A DNA stretch of 54,715 bases from Clostridiales bacterium UBA4080 (GTDB taxonomy: Bacteria > Bacillota > Clostridia > Lachnospirales > Vallitaleaceae), in contig DFYO01000039.1 of assembly GCA_002381865.1 (NCBI GenBank), forward strand, positions 40,029-94,743, in the 5' to 3' direction. Numbering within the stretch: position 1 is the first letter of the stretch; the number at the start of each line of letters is the position of its first letter. Positions 7,696-14,683 of the stretch are shown piece by piece. The notes under the pieces are model-generated. The model made no database searches. It was not told the origin of the DNA and saw nothing but the letters and a program-made list of their open reading frames with translations. Made by a program: the position numbers and the translations under genes.

Positions 7696-9789
7696 TTAAA
7701 CTCTAAATAATAAATCAATATAAGTTGGGTATGGCCAGAAATCCTCTGCAACTATCATTTCAAGCTCATCACAAGGAGTTCTAAGTGCTTCCATTGCTGG
7801 TATTACCTTATCTTTAAACATATCTGCCTGGTTATGAACACTTTCTTGTGAATTAGCAGCATTAATTGCTTGTTCTAGCTCTTCCAATCTTGTTTGTGCT
7901 GCTGTAATAAGGTTTGATACTTTAACCAATATAGATTCCTGTGCACTGGTTAATGCCAAATCAGTAGCTGCTTTAATCTCATTAATTGAACCTGCAATAT
8001 CTGTAGCAAATTGAATACACGCTGGTATAATTTCTCTTCTAGCCATTTCTACCATTGTTTTTGCCTCAATATTAATTGTTTTTGCATATTCTTCAAACAT
8101 TATTTCTTGTCTTGCCATTACTTCTTCAACCGTAAAGATTTTATGTGATGTAAATAGCTCTACACTTTCTTTGTCATTAAAATGCTTTAATGCATCAACT
8201 GTTGATTTAATGTTTGGCAAGCCTCTTTTTTCAGCTTCAACAACCCAATCTTCTGAGTATCCATCACCGTTGAAAATAACTCTTTTATGCTTTTTAATTA
8301 ATCTAGTAATTACTTCAATTAATTTTTTATTAAAATCCTTAGCTCCTTCAAGCTCATCAGCAATTCTTTTTAAGTGCTCAGCAATAATTGTATTTAGAAC
8401 AATATTAGCACCTGAAACTGATTGTGAAGAACCTACCATTCTAAATTCAAATTTATTTCCTGTAAAAGCAAAAGGTGAAGTTCTGTTTCTGTCTGTAACA
8501 TCCTTAGGTAAAATAGGTAATGTTGCAACACCAATATTTAAAACTCCTGCTTTTTTAGAATCAGTCAATTTGCCTTCAATAATTTGCTCAACAATATCCG
8601 TTAATTGCTCTCCTAAAAACACAGAGATTATTGCAGGAGGTGCTTCATTTGCTCCAAGTCTGTGGTCATTTCCTGCAGTAGCCGCTGACATTCTTAGAAG
8701 TGGTGCATATTCATCAACTGCTCCAATAATTGCAGCTATCAATGTTAAAAATTGTGTGTTTTCATGTGGTGTTTTTCCTGGTTCTAAAAGGTTAATTCCT
8801 TCATCTGTTGACATAGACCAGTTATTGTGTTTTCCGGAACCGTTTACTCCTGCAAATGGCTTTTCATGAAGCAGACAAACAAGTTCGTGGTGATTAGCAA
8901 CCTTACACATTGTATCCATTACCAAATGATTATGATCTGTTCCAATATTTGTAGTGTCAAAAATCGGAGCCATTTCGTGCTGTGCAGGCGCAACCTCATT
9001 ATGCTTTGTTTTTGATGTTACTCCTAGTTTCCAGAGCTCTTCATCTAGCTCCTTCATATATGCAGATACTTTTTCTTTTATACTTCCAAAGTAATGATCG
9101 TCAAGCTCCTGTCCTTTGGGAGGCTTTGATCCAAACAAAGTTCTTCCAGTAAATATTAAATCCTTTCTTTCTTGGTACAATCTTTTATCAATTAGAAAAT
9201 ACTCTTGTTCTGGTCCTACAGTAGTTACAACCTTTTTTGCAGAAGTATTTCCAAAAAGCTTCAATATTCTCATTCCTTGAACATTAATTGCTTCCATAGA
9301 TCTAAGTAATGGTGTTTTTTTATCAAGAGCCTCACCGGTATATGAACAGAAGGCTGTTGGTATACAAAGAGTATCATCTTTTAAAAATGCTGGGGATGTA
9401 CAATCCCATGCAGTATAGCCTCTTGCTTCAAAGGTAGCTCTTAATCCGCCATTAGGAAAGGAGGAGGCATCAGGTTCACCTTGAATCAATTCCTTGCCTG
9501 AAAATTCCATAACTGCTCTTCCTGTTCCACTTGAAGAAATAAAGGAATCATGCTTTTCAGCAGTCTTTCCTGTCATAGGCTGAAACCAATGCGTATAATG
9601 TGTTGCTCCCTTCTCAATAGCCCAATCCTTCATAGAATTTGCAACTACATTAGCAACATCTCTTGTTAATGGTTCTCCCATATCTATTGTTCTTTTAATT
9701 GCTTTATAAATATCCTTTGGTAATCTTTCCTTCATTACAGAATCACTAAACACATTTGAACCAAAAATTTCACATACATTTTTAACCAT
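7696..9789 (-). CDS. glnN: Glutamine synthetase type III
   Basis: This 697-residue enzyme is much longer than type I synthetases and shows the type III pattern. The N-terminus has GEPLTRDVANVVANSMKDWA and THYTHWFQPMTG. The active-site block includes TVGPEQEYFLID, and the ammonia/glutamate region includes FAGVNGSGKHNNWSM. It condenses glutamate and ammonia to glutamine with ATP in the cytoplasm. The start at 9789 is supported by AAGGAGG nine bases upstream. The leader contains an ANTAR-type antiterminator RNA and a terminator, so expression is probably controlled by the neighbouring ANTAR regulator. It is a second glutamine synthetase next to glnA, which implies differential use under nitrogen limitation. 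Confidence 0.96.
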   Translation of the reverse strand: MVKNVCEIFGSNVFSDSVMKERLPKDIYKAIKRTIDMGEPLTRDVANVVANSMKDWAIEKGATHYTHWFQPMTGKTAEKHDSFISSSGTGRAVMEFSGKELIQGEPDASSFPNGGLRATFEARGYTAWDCTSPAFLKDDTLCIPTAFCSYTGEALDKKTPLLRSMEAINVQGMRILKLFGNTSAKKVVTTVGPEQEYFLIDKRLYQERKDLIFTGRTLFGSKPPKGQELDDHYFGSIKEKVSAYMKELDEELWKLGVTSKTKHNEVAPAQHEMAPIFDTTNIGTDHNHLVMDTMCKVANHHELVCLLHEKPFAGVNGSGKHNNWSMSTDEGINLLEPGKTPHENTQFLTLIAAIIGAVDEYAPLLRMSAATAGNDHRLGANEAPPAIISVFLGEQLTDIVEQIIEGKLTDSKKAGVLNIGVATLPILPKDVTDRNRTSPFAFTGNKFEFRMVGSSQSVSGANIVLNTIIAEHLKRIADELEGAKDFNKKLIEVITRLIKKHKRVIFNGDGYSEDWVVEAEKRGLPNIKSTVDALKHFNDKESVELFTSHKIFTVEEVMARQEIMFEEYAKTINIEAKTMVEMARREIIPACIQFATDIAGSINEIKAATDLALTSAQESILVKVSNLITAAQTRLEELEQAINAANSQESVHNQADMFKDKVIPAMEALRTPCDELEMIVAEDFWPYPTYIDLLFRV

Positions 9790-9849
9790 TTTAATTTCCT
9801 CCTTAAAAGCTCTTAATAAATTATAATTCTTGTTTGTTATAGTAAAGGC

Positions 9850-9878
9850 AAAAAAAAAGCACTCAAGTAAAACTTGAG
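9850..9878 (-). terminator. Leader terminator (attenuator) upstream of glnN
   Basis: On the minus strand CTCAAG pairs with CTTGAG around a TTTTA loop, then GTGC and nine T follow. It lies 60 bases before the glnN start, so it would stop transcription before the gene unless prevented. Its left arm (9873-9878) is the same sequence as the right arm of the second ANTAR hairpin, so the two structures are mutually exclusive. Confidence 0.88.
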
Positions 9879-9937
9879 AACTCCATTGTTCAAAAGAAAA
9901 TAAAACATACCGCCAAGTTCTTTCTTAACGATATACT
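9873..9937 (-). promoter_or_regulatory. ANTAR-type two-hairpin antiterminator RNA in the glnN leader
   Basis: The first hairpin (9904-9937) has a 14-base-pair stem, several pairs being G-U, closed by the hexaloop AAAGAA. The second (9873-9896) has stem CTTTTGAAC/GTTCTCAAG with a 2x2 internal loop and the hexaloop AATGGA. Both loops have A at position 1 and G at position 4, the hallmark of RNAs bound by ANTAR regulators. A 7-base linker separates them. The second hairpin contains the left arm of the downstream terminator, so protein binding would favour read-through into glnN. The regulator is probably the ANTAR gene just upstream. Confidence 0.85.
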
Positions 9938-10040
9938 AATAATATCATACTCTTTTTTCAAAAACAAGTAGCCTGCTGATAAATTATTCAACAAATTTTT
10001 TTCCTCAAATGAAAATTTTTATGATAAAAACCACAAAAAG

Positions 10041-10613
10041 CTATTCGCCATACATTAATATTATTGCTTCTGCTATCTTAATCATTGATATACCCTTGTC
10101 CATGCTTTGCTTTTGAATTCTTCTATGAGCCTCCTCCTCAGTTAGTGACATATTGTCAATCAAAAGTTTTTTTGCCTTAGCAATTATTTCCTTTTTATCC
10201 TGACTCTTTTTTATATCTGTCAACTGATTTTCAAGCTTGAAAATACTTTTAGAAGTTTTTATCAATAGACTAATTGTATGGAGCAACACCTCTTTATTAC
10301 AAGGTTTAACAAGGGGTGCAAAGGTAGGCTCCTGACTTAATCCTATAAAATCAGGAAGCTCCGCTGTACCGACTAGAGCAATTACCGGACAAACCTTTTC
10401 GTTTATGAGTATTTCAGATATTTCATATCCTGTCATTCCTCTCATAACATAATCAACAATTGCAATATCAGGATAAATAGTATTAACTCTTCTTAATAGC
10501 TCAAATCCGTCTCTAGTTTCACCAACAATAGTATATCCATTTAATGTTAAAAATTGGCCGAGCTGTTTTGAGATTTTTTCATTTGCTGAACCAATGAAAA
10601 CTCTTAAACCCAT
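10041..10613 (-). CDS. ANTAR-domain response regulator (NitR-like antiterminator)
   Basis: This 190-residue protein has an N-terminal receiver-like domain (residues 1-120), a coiled linker (about 125-140) and a C-terminal ANTAR domain. Markers of the ANTAR domain are AKKLLIDNMSLTEEEAHRRI and KIAEAII. The receiver keeps the phosphorylation-site aspartate (D54 in IAIVDY) and LVKP. The acidic pair normally found after strand 1 is missing; the region reads IGSANEKI. It may therefore not be controlled by ordinary phosphotransfer. The position between glnA and glnN, 67 bases after glnA, resembles the glnA-nitR arrangement known from solvent-producing clostridia. Its likely target is the two-hairpin RNA in the glnN leader. 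Confidence 0.88.
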   Translation of the reverse strand: MGLRVFIGSANEKISKQLGQFLTLNGYTIVGETRDGFELLRRVNTIYPDIAIVDYVMRGMTGYEISEILINEKVCPVIALVGTAELPDFIGLSQEPTFAPLVKPCNKEVLLHTISLLIKTSKSIFKLENQLTDIKKSQDKKEIIAKAKKLLIDNMSLTEEEAHRRIQKQSMDKGISMIKIAEAIILMYGE

Positions 10614-10680
10614 GATAACAACACCCTTCGTCAGTCTTTATTGCCAATTCACTTTGTAAATGTTACTTATAATATTCGCC

Positions 10681-12012
10681 TTAATATTTAGAAATATATT
10701 CACCTATTTCCCATTCATGTACCTGTGAGGAATAATTTCTCCATTCAATCATTTTTGCTTTTTCAAAGCTCTTATATGCATCTCCTAAAGCTTCTTTAAT
10801 AATTGTATCGTTTGACAATTCAACCAATGCCTCTTTTAAATTACTTGGCAAATGTCTGTCTAAGTCTTCGATTTCATCAACTGTTCCTATTACACCCGGC
10901 CCTTTAATTTTAGGTGGCATAATTTGTTTTTTAATTCCTTCAAGTCCTGCTTTAATAATTGCAGCCATTGCAAGATAAGGATTACAAGAAGGATCGGGGC
11001 TTCTTAACTCAATAACTTGATTTTGATTATTAACTATTGGAATTCTAATTAGCGGTGCTGTATTGACTCTTGACCATCCTATATAAGTAGGCGCTTCAAA
11101 GCCTGGTACTAATCTTTTATAGGAATTAACTGTCGGATTTGTAATCGCTGTTACTGCTTTTATATGTTCCAATAATCCTCCCATAAAATAATATGCTGTT
11201 TGCGATAAATTATAATCATCCTTTTTATCATAGAAGAGATTATTGCCCTCTAAATCAAGTAAAGCTAGATTACAGTGCATACCCGAACCATTAATTCCAA
11301 AAATTGGCTTTGGCATAAATGTAGCATGTAATCCATGCTTTTGAGCAATTACTTTTACAGCCAACTTAAATGTAATAATATCATCTGCTGCTTGTAGCGC
11401 TGAGCTTGAGGTAAAATCAATTTCATGCTGTCCATGTGCTTCCTCATGATGAGAGGCTTCAATCTCAAATCCCATTTGCTCTAGAGTTAAAACCATATCT
11501 CTTCTTACATTTTCGCCTAAATCAATAGGCCCTAAGTCAAAATATCCTGCCTTATCATGTGTTACTGTAGTAGGATGACCATTTTCATCCGTATAAAACA
11601 GAAAGAACTCAAACTCAGGTCCCAAATGAAGCTCAAAACCCATTTCTCTTGCTTCTTGAACCGCTTTTTTCAAAATCCCTCTTGGGTCACCCTCAAACGG
11701 AGTTCCATCCATTTTATAAATATCACATATCAGTCTTGCCACTTTTCCTTGATGAGGTCTCCATGGGAAAATATTAAAGGTAGACAAGTCAGGATGGATA
11801 ACCATATCCGATTCCTCTTCTCTAACAAAGCCTGCAATAGAAGAGCCATCAAATACAACTTCATTATTAAGAGCTTTTTCAAGCTGGTCAACTGTAATTG
11901 CAACATTTTTTAAGGAACCCAAAATATCTACAAATTGCAGCCTGATAAATTTTACATCCTCTTCCTGAATAATCCTTCTTATTTCTTCTTTGGTATAGGT
12001 TTTTCTGCTCAT
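10681..12012 (-). CDS. glnA: Glutamine synthetase type I
   Basis: This 443-residue enzyme is of the short type I-alpha class found in Gram-positive bacteria. Visible motifs are VFDGSSIAGF near the N-terminus, the metal-binding GPEFEFFLF, INGSGMHCN, and ITNPTVNSYKRLVPGFEAP. It makes glutamine from glutamate and ammonia with ATP. The length and class argue against regulation by adenylylation, and feedback by glutamine is usual in this class. The start is supported by GGGAGG just upstream. A strong hairpin lies 6 bases before that site. The ANTAR regulator follows in the same direction, so the two are probably co-transcribed. Confidence 0.96.
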   Translation of the reverse strand: MSRKTYTKEEIRRIIQEEDVKFIRLQFVDILGSLKNVAITVDQLEKALNNEVVFDGSSIAGFVREEESDMVIHPDLSTFNIFPWRPHQGKVARLICDIYKMDGTPFEGDPRGILKKAVQEAREMGFELHLGPEFEFFLFYTDENGHPTTVTHDKAGYFDLGPIDLGENVRRDMVLTLEQMGFEIEASHHEEAHGQHEIDFTSSSALQAADDIITFKLAVKVIAQKHGLHATFMPKPIFGINGSGMHCNLALLDLEGNNLFYDKKDDYNLSQTAYYFMGGLLEHIKAVTAITNPTVNSYKRLVPGFEAPTYIGWSRVNTAPLIRIPIVNNQNQVIELRSPDPSCNPYLAMAAIIKAGLEGIKKQIMPPKIKGPGVIGTVDEIEDLDRHLPSNLKEALVELSNDTIIKEALGDAYKSFEKAKMIEWRNYSSQVHEWEIGEYISKY

Positions 12013-12030
12013 TGAATTTCCTCCCTTTCA

Positions 12031-12059
12031 AATAACCCCATCTATATGACGGGGTTATT
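12031..12059 (-). promoter_or_regulatory. Stable hairpin in the glnA leader
   Basis: On the minus strand AATAACCCCGTC and GATGGGGTTATT form 12 base pairs around an ATATA loop. One pair is a G-U that exists only in the minus-strand RNA; in the other orientation it would be an A-C mismatch. The hairpin ends shortly before the glnA ribosome binding site and is not followed by a T run, so it is not a typical terminator. A role in mRNA stability, processing or translation of glnA is possible. Confidence 0.55.
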
Positions 12060-12122
12060 GTAATATGCTTTTTCCATCTTATTATTAATTAATAATTATA
12101 CCTTTAATGACTATACCTATAT

Positions 12123-13361
12123 TTAGAATACAAATTCTACGTCAGATAGCCTGTTTTTAATTTCTTCAATAACCATTTTTTCTTCCTCTAAGTCGTAAGC
12201 TAAAAAAGTAACTGAAAAACGAACAAAGGCTCCTGCATCATCCCATGGAACAGTTGATATTAGTTTTTCTTTTATCAAATACTGTGAGAAATCCTCTGCT
12301 GTTTTGAACTTCTGTCCGCCTTTAACAGCCTTTGGTGCTTGTACATAAAGATAAAATGAACCTTTTGGTTTTTTAACTTCAAAGCCTAATTCCTTAAGTA
12401 CTTCAACTAGCATATCATGTCTTCTTGAATACTTTGCTGAGGTTGCATCTGTAATCCAGTGATTTTCTAATGCATAAATACCTGCTTTTTGTATCGCTTT
12501 AAACTGACCCGAATCATTGTTATCTTTAACTGCGGCAAAAGCACTTACAACAAGAGGATTTCCTACAACAAATGCCATCCTCCATCCTGTCATATTAAAA
12601 GCTTTAGATAAGGAATGAATCTCAACACCAACCTTTTTTGCACCAGGAATACTTAAAAAGCTTAATGGCTTTGTTCCGTCAAAGGTTAAACCTGCATAAG
12701 CCGCATCGTGTACAACAATTAAGTTGTGCTTTGTAGCAAATTGTACAACCTCCTTGAAAAAGGCTTTTGTCGCTGAAGCTCCAGTAGGATTATTAGGATA
12801 ATTAAGATATAAAAGCTTAGCCTTCTTCAATATCTCTGCCGGAATTGCATTAAAGTCTGGTAAAAATTGGTTTTCCTTTAATAATGGCATATTATAAACT
12901 TCTCCGCCCAGCCATTTTGTCATAGTACCCATTATAGGATATCCTGGTACCGTCATTAATGTAATATCTCCTGGATTAATAAAAGCTTGTGCCATCATTG
13001 CAAGTGCAGGCTTTGAGCCAATTGCATGTACAACTTCAGTCTCTGCCTTAATATTCGATACCTTATATACATCAGATAAATATTTAGCTGCTGCTGTTTT
13101 AAATTCAGCAATTCCATTATCAGCATAGTTTCTGTTTTCCCATTTTGCAGCTTCCATACAAAGAGTTTCTACAACCCCTTCATTAGCCATAGCATCTGGC
13201 TCTCCTACTCCCATGTCAATAATATCCATCTCAGGATGAGCCTGCATCGCAGATTGCTTTGCTCTTTTAATTTTCTCAAATTTATAAAGAACTGAACCCT
13301 TACCAAATTTATTTCCGCCAATTCTCTCTGCAATTTGATTTTGAATATAACTTTCAGCCAT
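12123..13361 (-). CDS. dapL: Probable LL-diaminopimelate aminotransferase
   Basis: This 412-residue class I/II pyridoxal-phosphate aminotransferase has MGVGEPDAMA, the NYPNNPTGA substrate-binding block and HSLSKAFNMTGWRMAF. Lys253 is in the place of the cofactor lysine. By family knowledge DapL converts tetrahydrodipicolinate straight to LL-diaminopimelate, bypassing the acylated routes. The neighbouring dapF, which uses that product, supports the assignment. The N-terminus (MAESYIQNQIAERIGGNKFG) differs from the most common DapL form, so a related aminotransferase activity remains possible. The start follows AAGGAGG. There is a 235-base gap to dapF in which I see no clear terminator or promoter. 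Confidence 0.78.
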   Translation of the reverse strand: MAESYIQNQIAERIGGNKFGKGSVLYKFEKIKRAKQSAMQAHPEMDIIDMGVGEPDAMANEGVVETLCMEAAKWENRNYADNGIAEFKTAAAKYLSDVYKVSNIKAETEVVHAIGSKPALAMMAQAFINPGDITLMTVPGYPIMGTMTKWLGGEVYNMPLLKENQFLPDFNAIPAEILKKAKLLYLNYPNNPTGASATKAFFKEVVQFATKHNLIVVHDAAYAGLTFDGTKPLSFLSIPGAKKVGVEIHSLSKAFNMTGWRMAFVVGNPLVVSAFAAVKDNNDSGQFKAIQKAGIYALENHWITDATSAKYSRRHDMLVEVLKELGFEVKKPKGSFYLYVQAPKAVKGGQKFKTAEDFSQYLIKEKLISTVPWDDAGAFVRFSVTFLAYDLEEEKMVIEEIKNRLSDVEFVF

Positions 13362-13596
13362 TCTTTTTTCCTCCTTAATCCTGTTAAAAAATACTCGCCC
13401 TCCAATTTATATAGGGGACTTCCCAGTTTGAGGCAAGGAATACTGCTTATAATCATTCATTATGGCAAGCAATCCTTCCGCTCATTCCACTGATAAAATT
13501 GTTGTTTATTCTCGTATTTTCCTTGATTTGTATTTACAATAGAAATTATACTAATAATTGTCTGAAATTTCAACTACTATCTGCTATTAAAACTTT

Positions 13597-14430
13597 TCAA
13601 AGACACCATTTTCCTTCAAATACAGTTTCTGCAGGGCCAGTCATAAAAACATGATTTGTTTTTATATCCCATTCAATTAACAAATCTCCGCCCAGCAAAT
13701 GAATCGTTGCTCTCCTATCTGCTTTTTCATTTAATACCGCAGCAACCAATGTTGCACATGCACCTGTTCCACATGCTAAAGTTTCTCCTGCGCCTCTTTC
13801 CCAAACACGCATTTCAATCGTGTTTCTACTAATTACCCTTGCAAACTCAACGTTTGTTTTTCTTGGAAAAATCACATCTTTCTCAACCTTTGGGCCTATC
13901 TCGTAAATCATATTATCTTCAATATTATCAACAAAGCAAACTGCATGCGGATTACCCATTGATACACAGGTAAAGCTATAGTCTTTTCCTAATACTTGAA
14001 TAAGTTGATTTGTAACAGGATTTTTATCTGATATTACCGGAATATCTTTAGCCTCAAGTATAGGCTCGCCCATATCAACCTTAACTTTTATTACTTTATT
14101 ATTTTCAACAAACAAGCTCAACACCTTTATTCCCGCTAAGGTTTCAACGCTAATAATATCTTTATCTGTCATTTTATTATCATATACATATTTTCCCACA
14201 CATCTAATTGCATTTCCGCACATCTCCGCCTCTGAGCCATCAGAGTTAAACATTCTCATTTGAAAATCAGCTATATCTGAAGGAAGAATAACCACCATTC
14301 CATCAGAACCTACACCAAAATTCCTATTGCTCATTTTTTTTGCTAGCGAATTATAATCCTGTATTGTTTCTAAATATCCGTTAATATATATGTAATCATT
14401 TCCGCATCCATGCATTTTAGTAAATTTCAT
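13597..14430 (-). CDS. dapF: Diaminopimelate epimerase
   Basis: This 277-residue enzyme converts LL-diaminopimelate to the meso form needed for peptidoglycan cross-links and for lysine. Both active-site cysteines are visible, in EMCGNAIRC and in LACGTGACAT, and the N-terminus MKFTKMHGCGNDYIYI is typical. The length is normal. An RBS with GGAGGTGG precedes the ATG. It lies directly upstream of the dapL-like gene and points the same way. It is divergent from the class A penicillin-binding protein gene, so a two-way promoter region lies between 14431 and 14683. Confidence 0.95.
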   Translation of the reverse strand: MKFTKMHGCGNDYIYINGYLETIQDYNSLAKKMSNRNFGVGSDGMVVILPSDIADFQMRMFNSDGSEAEMCGNAIRCVGKYVYDNKMTDKDIISVETLAGIKVLSLFVENNKVIKVKVDMGEPILEAKDIPVISDKNPVTNQLIQVLGKDYSFTCVSMGNPHAVCFVDNIEDNMIYEIGPKVEKDVIFPRKTNVEFARVISRNTIEMRVWERGAGETLACGTGACATLVAAVLNEKADRRATIHLLGGDLLIEWDIKTNHVFMTGPAETVFEGKWCL

Positions 14431-14683
14431 AAGCCACCTCCAAAATAGTAGTTCTAATTAATAACACTATTTAAGTATATTATATCCACCCCTTAAAATC
14501 AAGTAGTTCTTTTTATTAACTTAATTATTGATTCCTTATCTATCTAGAATAAAATGTAATATTTCCTTAATATTATTGCTTAATAAGCTCCAACTTATTA
14601 AATTTATACTACGAATGATGATTTTTCTTTTCCATCTGCTTATTATTTGGTATAATTACTATGTTTGAAAAGGAGGAAGCAGT

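Noticed and set aside
7566..7751. Minus-strand frame of 61 codons over repeat locus A
   Set aside because: It overlaps the glnN end, the terminator and the palindromic repeat, and has no plausible start site.
8171..8869. Plus-strand frame of 232 codons opposite glnN
   Set aside because: It is a shadow of the glnN coding sequence with no start signal and no recognisable protein features.
9937..9960. GATAT/ATATC inverted repeat just upstream of the first ANTAR hairpin
   Set aside because: The alternative stem has a 7-base loop without the A1/G4 pattern and overlaps the much longer hairpin chosen as the first ANTAR element.
13205..13456. Frame of 83 codons over the dapL start
   Set aside because: It overlaps the well-supported dapL start in another frame and lacks conserved features.
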